DNA of 64,000 bases from Paludibacterium purpuratum. GTDB taxonomy: Bacteria; Pseudomonadota; Gammaproteobacteria; Burkholderiales; Chromobacteriaceae. The notes below the pieces were generated by a model. The model did no database searches. It was not told the DNA's origin and saw nothing but the letters and a program-made list of their open reading frames with translations. Below, one piece after another: positions 1 through 8,596 of the stretch. Positions within the stretch are counted from its first letter, which is position 1. Every line of letters starts with the position of its first letter. The stretch covers positions 62,001-126,000 of the forward strand of contig NZ_SNZP01000002.1 of the NCBI RefSeq assembly GCF_004363805.1, in the 5' to 3' direction. Made by a program: the position numbers and the translations under genes.

Positions 1-374
1 GTCGTCGGCGAAAAGATCACGCCGCAGACTCTTTCCTCCTGCATCAAGCGCAGATACATCGCTTCTTTGTCCGGATTTTCATCGGCATTGCACAAAATCA
101 CGCGCATACCGGCCTGATAGGCGACATCCTCCACCGCGCGGCTGACAGCGGTAAAGAAAGGATTGCGGATATCGGACACGATCAAGCCGACCGTCTGGCT
201 GTGTTGAGAGCGCAGCCGTCGAGCAGATAGATTGGGACTGTAGCCAAGTTGCTGCACGGCGGCTTCGACTTGTTGTCTCAATGCGGCGCTGACCGGCCCA
301 TTGCTCAACACACGCGACACCGTGGCGACCGAGACACCGGCCAGAGCGGCCACATCCTTAATTTTTGCGCCCAT
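1..374 (-). CDS. LacI-family transcriptional regulator, probable fructose repressor (partial, 3' end outside window)
   Basis: Reading leftward from the ATG at 374, the protein starts MGAKIKDVAALAGVSVATVS, a typical LacI-family DNA-binding helix-turn-helix, followed by the hinge (SPNLSARRLRSQHSQ) and the start of the periplasmic-binding-like ligand domain (TVGLIVSDIRNPFF). About 124 residues are present; the remainder lies beyond base 1. The gene is divergent from fruK and fruA, and two near-identical operator-like repeats lie between them, so I infer a FruR-type repressor of fructose uptake that also regulates itself. A ribose or other sugar repressor is possible from the protein alone, but the neighbours argue for fructose. 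Confidence 0.9.
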   Translation of the reverse strand, partial: MGAKIKDVAALAGVSVATVSRVLSNGPVSAALRQQVEAAVQQLGYSPNLSARRLRSQHSQTVGLIVSDIRNPFFTAVSRAVEDVAYQAGMRVILCNADENPDKEAMYLRLMQEERVCGVIFSPT

Positions 375-452
375 CAAGCTTTACCGTTCGCCGCCATCAT
401 GCAGCGCCGTCGGGACACGCGATATGAAGCATGGCGCAAATTGACAGTTACG

Positions 453-468
453 TTGTAATCGTTTTCAA
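453..468. promoter_or_regulatory. LacI/FruR-type operator (repressor-proximal site)
   Basis: Read on the minus strand this 16-mer is TTGAAAACGATTACAA. It matches 14 of 16 bases of the more symmetric repeat at 642-657 and lies about 80 bp upstream of the regulator start, so it is placed for autoregulation. Binding is inferred, not shown. Confidence 0.55.
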
Positions 469-637
469 TCATGACGGACTTTCATCGACGGTATGCATTC
501 CATGTACGAAACCAGAGTGAATTTGAAAATATTCTTTTATATGGAAGTATTTCAAACAAAAAATATGCCAGTACACAGATTGCAACATTCATGAAAAGTT
601 GCGGCGTCGTCTCGCATGAATGCCAAACTTCCTGTTT

Positions 638-657
638 TATATTGAAAACGTTTCCAA
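638..657 (+). promoter_or_regulatory. fruK promoter -10 element with overlapping FruR-type operator
   Basis: The repeat TTGAAAACGTTTCCAA (642-657) is an inverted repeat around AAACGTTT with one mismatched pair, the usual form of a LacI-family operator and similar to Cra/FruR sites. A TATATT box at 638-643 overlaps its left edge, and fruK starts 25 bp downstream. A bound repressor would block this promoter. The rest of the 375-682 gap is AT-rich and shows no gene. Confidence 0.6.
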
Positions 658-682
658 AACCAATCTTAGCCGGAGTTACCGC

Positions 683-1627
683 ATGAAAGTCCCGGTGATC
701 ACCGTTACGCTCAACCCGGCCATCGACCAGACTATCCGACTGCAGGCGCTCGCCCATGGCGCGGTAAACCTGGCGCTCGGCGTCGACAGCCACCCCGGCG
801 GCAAGGGCGTCAACGTAGCCAGTTGCCTGGCCGACGGGGGAACGCCCGTGGTGGCGACCGGTATTTTGGGGCGCGACAATCTGGAGCCGTTCACCAAGCT
901 GTTCCTGGACAAGGGCATCGACAACCGCTTCACCCTGCAGCCGGGTAGTACACGGGTCAATATCAAGTTGGTGACTGCGGACGACCACTCGACCACGGAG
1001 ATCAACCTGCCCGGCGCCACGGTTCTGCCTACCACTTTTGCCGCCTGGCTCGAACGCATGGGCGAGTTGGGCGAGCCGGGTCGTTTCGTCGTCCTTTCTG
1101 GCAGCTTGCCGGGCGGCCTGCCCGACGATTGCTACGCCGCACTCTGCGCGCGGCTAGCCGCCGAACGGGCATATGTCGTACTGGATACCAGCGGCGAACC
1201 GTTATGTCGGGCCCTGGCCGGCACAACTCTGCCCTACTGCATCAAGCCCAATCGGCATGAGTTGGCACAGTGGGCCGGCCGCGAACTGCCAACCTTGAAC
1301 GATGTCATCGAGGAGGCACACCGCCTTTATTGTCGAGGCGTCTGCCAAGTGGTGGTTTCCCTGGCGGAGCAAGGCGCATTGTTTGTCGGCGCGCCGGGCG
1401 TCTGGCATGCCCGCATGCCCGCCCTCGCACCGATGAGCACCGTCGGCGCCGGCGATGCGCTGTTGGCAGGTTGGCTTGCCGCGCAACATGCCGGACGCGA
1501 CTGGGAAGCGGCCATCCGGCTCGCCATGGCTTTCGCCTCCGGCAAGCTAACCCGTATCGGCCCGCATCTGCCTGACAGAGCCACGATTGAACAATTAGCC
1601 CGCGAAGTCATGTTAGCGCCCGTCTGA
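683..1627 (+). CDS. fruK: 1-phosphofructokinase
   Basis: PfkB-family sugar kinase of 314 aa that phosphorylates fructose 1-phosphate to fructose 1,6-bisphosphate in the cytoplasm. Visible marks are the N-terminal TLNPAIDQTIRL, the substrate loop HPGGKGVNVASCLA, and the C-terminal ATP/anion-hole motif STVGAGDALLAGWL with the catalytic Asp. I use the ATG at 683 because the family begins directly at the ITVTLNPA strand; an in-frame ATG at 620 would add 21 unrelated residues and run through the operator. It lies between the divergent LacI-type regulator and fruA. The usual fruB (HPr-EIIA fusion) is not in this cluster. Confidence 0.95.
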   Translation: MKVPVITVTLNPAIDQTIRLQALAHGAVNLALGVDSHPGGKGVNVASCLADGGTPVVATGILGRDNLEPFTKLFLDKGIDNRFTLQPGSTRVNIKLVTADDHSTTEINLPGATVLPTTFAAWLERMGELGEPGRFVVLSGSLPGGLPDDCYAALCARLAAERAYVVLDTSGEPLCRALAGTTLPYCIKPNRHELAQWAGRELPTLNDVIEEAHRLYCRGVCQVVVSLAEQGALFVGAPGVWHARMPALAPMSTVGAGDALLAGWLAAQHAGRDWEAAIRLAMAFASGKLTRIGPHLPDRATIEQLAREVMLAPV

Positions 1628-1855
1628 AAACCCCTCTCCTTTCCAACTTAGCCCCTCTCCTGCGGGTCGAATGCAAAGCGGACGACTCAGATCGCGACAA
1701 TTCCGAACTACCAATGGGAACGACGCCGTCAGGCCACCCCTTTTGGATCAAATCCGTTCGTGGCAAGGTCTGCCGGGGCAAACAACTTGTTCAGATCCCA
1801 CCGACCCCCCGATAAACATGGCTGACAACAGCTGCACACGGAGAGGAGCACCACC

Positions 1856-3529
1856 ATGCCCAAGTTGATCGCCGTCATTACGGCGCCGGAACAGCTATCC
1901 AAGGCCTTATTGGCTGCCGAAGCATTGAAACAGGCCGCACAAAAGCGCGGCCAGACACTGATGGTCGAGGTCAACGGAACACCGCGCATGACCGCAGCCG
2001 AAATCGCCGAGGCGGACGAGATCCTGCTGGTTGGGCAAGCTACCGACCTCGGCCGCTTTCGCTTTAGCGGCACGACGCTACGCCACCTCGAACTCGATTT
2101 CGTGTTGCAAGATGCCGAGTCCGCCTTGGCTATCCCGACAGCAGGGCTGTCAATCGTCGCCATTACCGCCTGTCCGGTTGGCGTGGCGCACACCTTCATG
2201 GCTGCGGAAGGGCTGGCAGAAGGAGCGAGGCGGTTAGGCCACCGCATCAAGGTCGAAACCCAAGGTTCGATCGGCGCGCAAAACACCTTGAGCCCGGAGG
2301 AGATTGCCAATGCGGACTTGGTGATCATTGCCGCCGATACGCAGGTCGATACATCCCGCTTCAACGGCAAGCGAATCCATTTCGCCAGCACCAAGCGGGC
2401 GATTGCCGATGGCTCCGAGCTGGTACGCCTGGCGATCGAGGAAGCCAGGCCGCGCCATGCCGCGCCATCGCGGATGACGCAGACCTTCGCCGCCAAGGCG
2501 GCGGATTCCGCACAACGCACAGGCCCCTACAAGCACCTGATGACCGGCGTTTCCCACATGCTGCCATTCGTCGTGGCCGGCGGCGTTCTGATCGCACTGG
2601 CCTTTGCGCTAGGCGGCATTTATGCCTATGACGACAGCAATAAGGACACCCTGGCCTGGGCCCTGTTCCAGATCGGCGCCAAGTCGTCGTTTGCCTTGAT
2701 GGTGCCGATCCTGGCGGGTTATATCGCCTATTCGATCGCCGATCGTCCAGGACTCGCGCCGGGCATGGTGGGCGGCATGCTGGCCGTCAGCCTTGGGGCG
2801 GGCTTTCTCGGCGGCATCATCGCCGGTTTCCTCGCCGGCTACGCGACCGACTGGCTGAACCGCCATATCAACCTGCACCGCAACCTGGAAAGCCTGAAGC
2901 CGATATTGCTGCTGCCGATCCTGGGCTCGTTGCTGGTGGGACTCATGATGATCTATGTGGTGGGCGGTCCGATCGCCGAGGCACTGAGCGTGCTGATCGA
3001 ATGGCTCAAACACATGCAGGGGTCGAGCGCGCTCCTGCTGGGCGCGCTGATCGGCGCCATGATGGCTTTCGACATGGGCGGCCCGGTCAACAAAGCGGCC
3101 TATACCTTCGCCACCGCGCTATTGGCGAGCCAGGTCTATGGACCGATGGCAGCGGCCATGGCGGCCGGCATGACACCGCCGCTGGGCCTTGCACTCGCTT
3201 GCAGGCTGTTCGCCAACCGCTTCAGCCAGGAGGAGCGCGAGGCGGGCAAGGCCGCCTCGGTACTAGGCATCGCCTTCATCACGGAGGGGGCGATTCCGTT
3301 CGCCGCGCGCGATCCGCTGCGCGTGATTCCGGCACTGATGGGCGGTGCGGCACTGACTGGCGCCCTATCCATGGCGTTAAGCGTCGAACTGCGCGTACCT
3401 CACGGCGGCGTTTTCATCCTGTTCATGCCCAATACGGTCGCGCATCTGGGCAGTTATATCGCCAGCCTGGCGCTCGGCACCCTTGCCACCGCGCTATTGC
3501 TACGGCTACTGAAAAAACCGCTGCCGTAG
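1856..3529 (+). CDS. fruA: PTS fructose-specific EIIB'BC permease
   Basis: 557-aa fructose phosphotransferase permease that imports fructose as fructose 1-phosphate, the substrate of FruK. Order: a degenerate EIIB' domain (about 1-90), an active EIIB domain (about 98-205) with the phosphorylated Cys in [12 protein letters not shown] (Cys106), then a membrane EIIC domain from about residue 225 ([19 protein letters not shown]) with many hydrophobic segments and conserved [10 protein letters not shown] and TEGAIPFAA. The start has a GAGAGGAG ribosome site 8-10 nt upstream. A 228-bp gap separates it from fruK and I see no gene there. It needs EIIA/HPr from elsewhere, since no fruB lies here. Confidence 0.96.
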   Translation: MPKLIAVITAPEQLSKALLAAEALKQAAQKRGQTLMVEVNGTPRMTAAEIAEADEILLVGQATDLGRFRFSGTTLRHLELDFVLQDAESALAIPTAGLSIVAITACPVGVAHTFMAAEGLAEGARRLGHRIKVETQGSIGAQNTLSPEEIANADLVIIAADTQVDTSRFNGKRIHFASTKRAIADGSELVRLAIEEARPRHAAPSRMTQTFAAKAADSAQRTGPYKHLMTGVSHMLPFVVAGGVLIALAFALGGIYAYDDSNKDTLAWALFQIGAKSSFALMVPILAGYIAYSIADRPGLAPGMVGGMLAVSLGAGFLGGIIAGFLAGYATDWLNRHINLHRNLESLKPILLLPILGSLLVGLMMIYVVGGPIAEALSVLIEWLKHMQGSSALLLGALIGAMMAFDMGGPVNKAAYTFATALLASQVYGPMAAAMAAGMTPPLGLALACRLFANRFSQEEREAGKAASVLGIAFITEGAIPFAARDPLRVIPALMGGAALTGALSMALSVELRVPHGGVFILFMPNTVAHLGSYIASLALGTLATALLLRLLKKPLP

Positions 3530-3580
3530 GCTGGGGTCGCGGGAGAGGTTGGTGCGGTGCTTCGCGACCGCACCCTACGC

Positions 3581-3603
3581 AAAAAAAGGGAGCCGAAGCT
3601 CCC
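3581..3603 (-). terminator. Rho-independent terminator of metNIQ
   Basis: On the minus strand GGGAGC-TTCG-GCTCCC (3603-3588) is followed by seven T residues (3587-3581), a textbook stem, UUCG-type tetraloop and U-tract. It sits 27 bp past the metQ stop. The opposite-strand hairpin at 3551-3574 after fruA lacks a T-run. Confidence 0.88.
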
Positions 3604-3629
3604 TGAATACGCCTTGACGCAAAAATCGA

Positions 3630-4439
3630 TTATTTCCAGCTAGCGGGGAATTTGTAGCCGGCGTACTTCACATTGGCCCAGGACTTGAATTCGGCCGAAT
3701 TGTAAGCGGCGATCACATCCTTGACCCACGGTTTAGCGGTGTCCGCACTACGTACCACCCCCCAGTTAACGTAGGCGTAGCTCTTTTCCTGGAACAGCGC
3801 TTCGGTCAGCTTGATGCCGGAGCTAGTGGCATAGTTGCCGTTAATCACGGCAAAGTCGGCATCGCTACGCGCGCGCGGCAATTGCGCCGCTTCCAGCGAC
3901 AGAATCTTGATATTTTTCGGGTTGGCGGCGATGTCGTGCTGCGACGCAGTCAGCGGATTGATGCCGGCCTTGAGCTTAATCCAGCCCAGATCGTTGAGCA
4001 TCACCAATGCCCGGGCGAAGTTGCTCGGATCGTTCGGCGCGGCCACGCTGGCGCCATTCTTGATGTCCTTGAGCGACTTGGCCTTGCCGGCATACAAGCC
4101 GAGCGGCGCTGTCGGCACTTGGAACACGGCACTCAGTTGCAGCTTGTGCTCTTTGCTAAAGCCATCCAGGTAGGGCTTGTGCTGGAACACGTTGACGTCG
4201 AGCGAGCCCTCCGACAGCGCCAGATTCGGGCGCACGTAGTCGGTAAACTCGATCAGCTTGACGCTGTAGCCTTCCTTTTCCAGGATCGGCTTGACCTGCA
4301 GCTTCACCATGTCGCCGAAATCCCCGACCGTCGTACCGATGACGATATTCTTCTTAGCCGGATCGGCAGCCAGCGCCGTGGTAGCGAGCGACAAGCCGAC
4401 GATCGAGGCGACCAACGATTTCACAATCCATTTCTGCAT
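3630..4439 (-). CDS. metQ: Methionine ABC transporter substrate-binding protein
   Basis: 269-aa NlpA/MetQ-family periplasmic binding protein delivering D/L-methionine to MetIN. It has a signal peptide (MQKWIVKSLVASIVG..., cleavage likely at ALA-AD) and family motifs: VIGTTVGDFGDMVK, YVRPNLALSEGSLDVNVFQH, AAPNDPSNFARAL, FAVINGNYATSSG. The ATG at 4439 is chosen because GGAG lies 9 nt upstream; a TTG at 4454 would place that ribosome site inside the gene. Unlike the E. coli lipoprotein there is no lipobox cysteine, so it is probably soluble and periplasmic. Last gene of metN-metI-metQ, followed by a strong terminator. Confidence 0.94.
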   Translation of the reverse strand: MQKWIVKSLVASIVGLSLATTALAADPAKKNIVIGTTVGDFGDMVKLQVKPILEKEGYSVKLIEFTDYVRPNLALSEGSLDVNVFQHKPYLDGFSKEHKLQLSAVFQVPTAPLGLYAGKAKSLKDIKNGASVAAPNDPSNFARALVMLNDLGWIKLKAGINPLTASQHDIAANPKNIKILSLEAAQLPRARSDADFAVINGNYATSSGIKLTEALFQEKSYAYVNWGVVRSADTAKPWVKDVIAAYNSAEFKSWANVKYAGYKFPASWK

Positions 4440-4484
4440 CTTTATTTTCTCCAATTGATGACTCGAGATAGGCCCGAATCCGGG

Positions 4485-5171
4485 TTAACGCTTGTCCAGT
4501 CGATGTGCCAGACGATTACCGATGTACTGGATGACTTGCACGATGATCACCAAGAGCAGCACCATCGCCACCATCACGTCGGTTTGAAAACGGTAGTAGC
4601 CATAACGAATGGCCAGATCGCCGATACCGCCGCCGCCGACCACCCCCGCCACCGCCGTGTAAGACAGGAAGCTGATGGTCAAAATAGTCAGGCTGGAAAT
4701 CAAACCCGCGCGCGCTTCGCCCAGTAAAACTTTGCGGATGATCTGCCAAGGGCTCGCCCCCATGGCTTCGGCCGCTTCGATCACACCGCGCGGAATTTCG
4801 CGCAGGGTCTGCTCCACCAGGCGGGCAAAGTAGGGAATGGCGGCAAAAGCCAGCGGCACCGAGGCGGCCACCGGGCCGATGGTGCTACCGACGATCAGGC
4901 GGGTCAGTGGCACCAGCGACACCATCAGGATAATGAACGGGAAAGAACGCACCAGGTTCACCAGCCAGCCGAGCACGCCGTGCAGGCCTCGGTGGGCGAA
5001 CAACTGCCCGGGACGGGTCAGGTAGAGCACGATGCCGAGCGGCCCGCCCAAGAGCAGAGCGGCAGCCAGGCCAAGGCCCAACATCAGTGCGGTTTCCAGC
5101 AGGGCCTGGGCAATTTCCGGCCCCATCATGCTCAGATCCTGCCAAATCGCATTCAAAGTCACGGTATCCAT
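4485..5171 (-). CDS. metI: Methionine ABC transporter permease
   Basis: 228-aa inner-membrane permease of the D-methionine ABC importer with five or so hydrophobic segments and the EAA loop around VIEAAEAMGASPWQIIRKVLLGEA, which docks on MetN. The start ATG (5171-5169) overlaps the metN stop by one base (TAATG), which decides the start; the long open frame upstream is the shadow of metN. The C-terminus VIQYIGNRLAHRLDKR is typical of MetI. Confidence 0.95.
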   Translation of the reverse strand: MDTVTLNAIWQDLSMMGPEIAQALLETALMLGLGLAAALLLGGPLGIVLYLTRPGQLFAHRGLHGVLGWLVNLVRSFPFIILMVSLVPLTRLIVGSTIGPVAASVPLAFAAIPYFARLVEQTLREIPRGVIEAAEAMGASPWQIIRKVLLGEARAGLISSLTILTISFLSYTAVAGVVGGGGIGDLAIRYGYYRFQTDVMVAMVLLLVIIVQVIQYIGNRLAHRLDKR

Positions 5172-5908
5172 TACGCCACCTCCAGCAGCGAGCGTGCGAG
5201 ATCGGTATTGGCGTCGACTTGGCCGGCGGCGACGTCCATCACTTCGATCACGCGCCCTTGGTCGAGCACAGCGGCACGATGGCAGATGGAGCGCACGACA
5301 CCCATTTCGTGGGTCACGATGACCACGGTGACGCCAAAACGCTGATTGATTTCCTGCAGGCAGGACAGGATGGACTGGGTGGTCTTCGGGTCGAGCGCCG
5401 AAGTCGGTTCGTCCGCCAGGATGACGTGTGGGCGCGAGGCCAGTGCGCGGGCAATGCCGACGCGCTGCTTCTGGCCGCCGGACAATTGGGCCGGATAATG
5501 GTCGGCGCGATCCGTCAAGTGCACCACTTCCAGACACTCGCCGACCCGCACGGCGATGTCCGCCTTTTGCCAACCGGCGATCTCCAGCGGGAAGGCCACG
5601 TTCTGGGCCACGGTGCGGTTGGCCAGCAGGTTGAACTGCTGGAACACCATGCCGATATTTTGGCGAGCCTGGCGCAGCTGGCGCGCGGACAGCGTGGTCA
5701 GATCCTGGCCGTCGACGATCACCCTACCGGCATCGGGACGTTCGAGCAGATTGATCAGACGCAACAAGGTGGACTTACCGGCGCCGGAAAACCCGATCAA
5801 ACCGAAAATCTCGCCTTGAGCGATGGACAAGGAAGTGTCGTCTACCGCGTGAAACCACCCGCCTTCCGGGCGCTGGAACCGCTTCGACAACGACTGTAGA
5901 TGAATCAT
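5171..5908 (-). CDS. metN: Methionine ABC transporter ATP-binding protein
   Basis: 245-aa ABC ATPase energising methionine import. Walker A is GFSGAGKST, the signature is [15 protein letters not shown], and Walker B is [12 protein letters not shown]. It is shorter than E. coli MetN (about 343 aa) and seems to lack most of the C-terminal NIL/ACT-like domain that binds methionine for feedback inhibition; it ends soon after the H-loop region ([10 protein letters not shown]...LARSLLEVA). Start at 5908 is supported by GGAG 7 nt upstream. First gene of metNIQ, behind a roughly 150-nt structured leader. Confidence 0.93.
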   Translation of the reverse strand: MIHLQSLSKRFQRPEGGWFHAVDDTSLSIAQGEIFGLIGFSGAGKSTLLRLINLLERPDAGRVIVDGQDLTTLSARQLRQARQNIGMVFQQFNLLANRTVAQNVAFPLEIAGWQKADIAVRVGECLEVVHLTDRADHYPAQLSGGQKQRVGIARALASRPHVILADEPTSALDPKTTQSILSCLQEINQRFGVTVVIVTHEMGVVRSICHRAAVLDQGRVIEVMDVAAGQVDANTDLARSLLEVA

Positions 5909-6093
5909 GGGCACACTCCAAAACATAAAGCCCGCCGATGCTTGCGACGGGCTTTACATGGAGAGCCACCCAAAATCAAGATGGCTGTAGCCGTATGGCT
6001 ACCCACGCTTTAGCTGTTTTACGCCCGCAAGCTGTGTTCAAATCGGCGATAAATTGTGTTTTTTATTGAACAGAAATTTTCGATTTGTGTCAA
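5909..6093 (-). promoter_or_regulatory. metN promoter and structured 5' leader (possible attenuator)
   Basis: On the minus strand TTGACA (6093-6088), a 17-nt spacer and TTCAAT (6070-6065) make a good sigma-70-type promoter, giving a leader of about 150 nt. The leader holds several hairpins: GTAGCC/GGCTAC (6002-5987), AGCCA/TGGCT (5986-5964), and a strong AAAGCCCG/CGGGCTTT stem (5955-5927) followed by TTTATGTTTT just before the ribosome site of metN. TGGCT occurs twice, so alternative pairings are possible. This resembles an attenuator or riboswitch expression platform, but I do not recognise a known SAM or SAH riboswitch consensus. Confidence 0.5.
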
Positions 6094-6103
6094 GAAAATT
6101 TTC

Positions 6104-6859
6104 TCAAACCAAAATCGGCAGCAGCGATGCCGTCAACGGCAAGTGATCCGACAGGTGTGGCCAGGGCATGTCGCCCAACACCGAGGCACAGACCGGGCGC
6201 AAGCCACGCACGTAGATTCGGTCGAGCGTCAGCATCGGCATGCGGGCGGGAAAACTGCGCGCATGACTGCCGAACAACGCCAGGTGCACCTCGGTCAACC
6301 CGGCTTCGTCCTGCAGGCAATGCGAGGCCTGGCCGCGCCAGTCGTTGAAATCGCCGGCCAGGATCAGCGGCAACTCGGGGGGGATGTTGTGCCGGATGTA
6401 ATTGGCGAGCGTGTGGTATTGCTTGCGCCGATCGTGGCCAAGCAAGTTCAGATGCGCGCATAACGCCACCACGGGCGTCGGCCAGCCGGCCGGCCGCAAC
6501 TGGCAATGCAGCACGCCGCGGCTTTCGTACGCGTTGACCGAAATATCGAGGTTGCACCACGACTCGATGGGAAACCGGGTCAGCACCGCATTGCCGTGAT
6601 GACCATGCTCGTAGGCGGCGTTCAGACCGTAGGCTGCACGCAGATTGAGGCGCCGCGCCAGGAAATGGTGCTGAGGCACGCTGGACCAATCCGCATGGTA
6701 CAAGGCGCGACGCTGGTTCTTGCCCTGCACTTCCTGCAGGAACACCAGGTCGGGCGCCTGCGTGTCGAGCGCGCGCGCAATGCCTTCGAGCCGCACACGT
6801 CGGTTCAGAGGCGACATCCCCTTATGCATATTGAAGGTGATGACGCGCAGCGGGTCCAT
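6104..6859 (-). CDS. Endonuclease/exonuclease/phosphatase family protein
   Basis: 251-aa EEP-superfamily metal-dependent hydrolase. The fold motifs are present in order: VITFNMHKGMSPLNRR (Asn), DLVFLQEVQG (Glu), HGHHGNAVLTRFPI, LAGDFNDWRG (Asp/Asn), and the terminal SDHLPLTASLLPI (Asp-His). Members cleave phosphodiesters in nucleic acids or lipids, and this betaproteobacterial subfamily commonly sits beside nudB. Its ATG overlaps the nudB stop by one base (TGATG), which fixes the start. No signal peptide is evident, so it is likely cytoplasmic. Substrate unknown. Confidence 0.88.
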   Translation of the reverse strand: MDPLRVITFNMHKGMSPLNRRVRLEGIARALDTQAPDLVFLQEVQGKNQRRALYHADWSSVPQHHFLARRLNLRAAYGLNAAYEHGHHGNAVLTRFPIESWCNLDISVNAYESRGVLHCQLRPAGWPTPVVALCAHLNLLGHDRRKQYHTLANYIRHNIPPELPLILAGDFNDWRGQASHCLQDEAGLTEVHLALFGSHARSFPARMPMLTLDRIYVRGLRPVCASVLGDMPWPHLSDHLPLTASLLPILV

Positions 6860-7302
6860 CAGGGAAGCCTTGACGGCAATAGCCGTAGCGCCTCGGCATT
6901 GGAGGGAGAAAAGACGCGCTCCGCCGCCTCCTCCCAGGGCTGCCAGCACCATGCCAGGTGTTCGCCCGGCGCCAGCCGCACCGGCACGGCATCCGACACC
7001 AAGAGGCCGAATACCTGCTCGCGGTTGTGGGTCACGCCAGGTGCGTAGCGGTGGCGCCAATGCGCGTAGATTTCGTAGGTATTGCTAATGCCCCAATCGC
7101 TCAGCGCCGGCGGTTCGGCCATGAGGCCGGTCTCTTCGAGCACCTCGCGGCGCGCGGTGTCGATCAGCGCCTCCTCGCCTTCTCGGCTACCGGTGACCGA
7201 CTGCCAGTAACCGGGCCGGTCGGCGCGTTCGAGCAACAGAACCCGACCGTCCGGGGTATGGATCACCACCAGCACCGACACCGGCTGTTTGTAGGGTTTC
7301 AC
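6859..7302 (-). CDS. nudB: Dihydroneopterin triphosphate diphosphatase (NUDIX)
   Basis: 147-aa NUDIX hydrolase. The Nudix box is GSREGEEALIDTARREVLEE followed by TGL. The start (KPYKQPVSVLVVIHTPDGRVLLLERADRPGYWQSVTGS) and length closely resemble NudB, which removes diphosphate from dihydroneopterin triphosphate in folate synthesis. I take the GTG at 7302, which overlaps the mscS stop in a GTGA, as the start. Other small-nucleotide NUDIX roles cannot be excluded. Confidence 0.88.
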   Translation of the reverse strand: MKPYKQPVSVLVVIHTPDGRVLLLERADRPGYWQSVTGSREGEEALIDTARREVLEETGLMAEPPALSDWGISNTYEIYAHWRHRYAPGVTHNREQVFGLLVSDAVPVRLAPGEHLAWCWQPWEEAAERVFSPSNAEALRLLPSRLP

Positions 7303-8582
7303 GCCTCGCCTCCGCCCGGGAGGCGCTTGACCGACACTTCCATCTGCGGAAACGGCATCTGGACGCCGTGCTCGCGGAACAAGCGCCAAATGGCCATATG
7401 AATGTCGGACTTCAGTCCGAGAAAACCGTTTTCCGGATCCGCCACCCAGAAACCGACTTCCAGCGTGATGCCGCTGGCGCCGAACAGGGTGACGAAGCCC
7501 TTGGGTCCGTCGACCACCCGCGGCTGCCGCGCCGCTTCCTCCAGCAGTCTCAGCGCCAATTCCAGGTCGGTGTCGTAGGCCACGTCGACCTTGACGCTGC
7601 TCCAGATCTTGCTATCCGAGTAGGACTGGTTGATCACGGTACTGGCGATCATGGTCTCATTGGGAATCAGCGCCTCGCTGCCGTCGCCGCTCTTGAGCAC
7701 CACGAAGCGCGAAGTGATCTTGGTGACGTTGCCGACCCGGTCGCCGATCGTCAGCCGGTCGCCGATGCGGATCGAACGATCCAGCAGAATGATGAAGCCC
7801 GATATGTAGCTGCTGGCGATTTTCTGCAGGCCGAACCCCAGACCGACGCCAAGTGCGCCGCCAAATACCGACAGCACGGTCAGATCGATGCCGACGATCG
7901 GTAGCGCGATCAGCACCGCGGTCACCATCAGCACAGTGCGCGCCAGCTTGGAGAACACCAGGCGCAGACTGAGATCGAGTTCATTCAGGCGCATCAGGCG
8001 CCGCTCCACCAGGCGGCTGACCCACAACGCGACGAACATGATGACCGACACCCACAACAGCGCGCCCAGCACCATCGACAGATCGAGTTGCACCTTGCCG
8101 ACCCGGAAGGAGATCGACTCCATCCACTCGACGGCGAAGTCGTCCAGCTGGATCGCCCAGGTCACGAAGGCCAGCCAGGAAAGCGAAGCGAGGATATGTT
8201 CCGTGCGGCGTTCGAAGCGGCCGCGCGGCAGAATTTCGCGCACCACGGCGGTCAAGAGGCGGATGAGGCCAAGCCAAAACAAGGTTGCGGAGAAAGCCAG
8301 CAAGACATGCGGACGGTGGTGCAGCATGACGCCCCAGACCAGGGCGAACAGCAGCAGCAGCGCCTCCGCGCTGAGCGGCATAATCAGGCGCAGCCCGGCA
8401 TAGGGCAGGAAATGATCGTATCGTGCAGGATTGTCGGCGAAATAGCGTCGATAGACTTCGCGACTCAGGCGCCAGCCGAATAGCACGCACAACACGCCAA
8501 TGCAGAGCTCGGTCAACCCCGCCCAGGTCTGCATGGCACCGAGCAGCGCGTCGACACTCATTTCATCGCGGCGGAAGAACAT
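7299..8582 (-). CDS. MscS-family mechanosensitive ion channel protein
   Basis: 427-aa inner-membrane protein with roughly six hydrophobic N-terminal segments, the pore-lining TM3-like stretch LSVFGGALGVGLGFGLQKIASSYISG, and the MscS beta domain (GDRLTIGDRVGNVTKITSRF..., IPNETMIASTVINQSYSD). It is larger than E. coli MscS (286 aa), so it belongs to the extended MscS group that releases solutes on hypo-osmotic shock. The ATG at 8582 is chosen because GGGAGG lies about 6 nt upstream. It follows lolD by 14 nt in the same operon. Confidence 0.9.
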   Translation of the reverse strand: MFFRRDEMSVDALLGAMQTWAGLTELCIGVLCVLFGWRLSREVYRRYFADNPARYDHFLPYAGLRLIMPLSAEALLLLFALVWGVMLHHRPHVLLAFSATLFWLGLIRLLTAVVREILPRGRFERRTEHILASLSWLAFVTWAIQLDDFAVEWMESISFRVGKVQLDLSMVLGALLWVSVIMFVALWVSRLVERRLMRLNELDLSLRLVFSKLARTVLMVTAVLIALPIVGIDLTVLSVFGGALGVGLGFGLQKIASSYISGFIILLDRSIRIGDRLTIGDRVGNVTKITSRFVVLKSGDGSEALIPNETMIASTVINQSYSDSKIWSSVKVDVAYDTDLELALRLLEEAARQPRVVDGPKGFVTLFGASGITLEVGFWVADPENGFLGLKSDIHMAIWRLFREHGVQMPFPQMEVSVKRLPGGGEA

Positions 8583-8596
8583 CGGCATCCCTCCCA

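Noticed and set aside
3551-3574. GGTGCGGT/ACCGCACC hairpin as fruA terminator
   Set aside because: A good stem but followed by CTACGC, not T residues, on the plus strand.
5927-6060. Known SAM-I, SAM-II or SAH riboswitch before metN
   Set aside because: I could not match the conserved core sequences of these classes; only the hairpin layout is suggestive.
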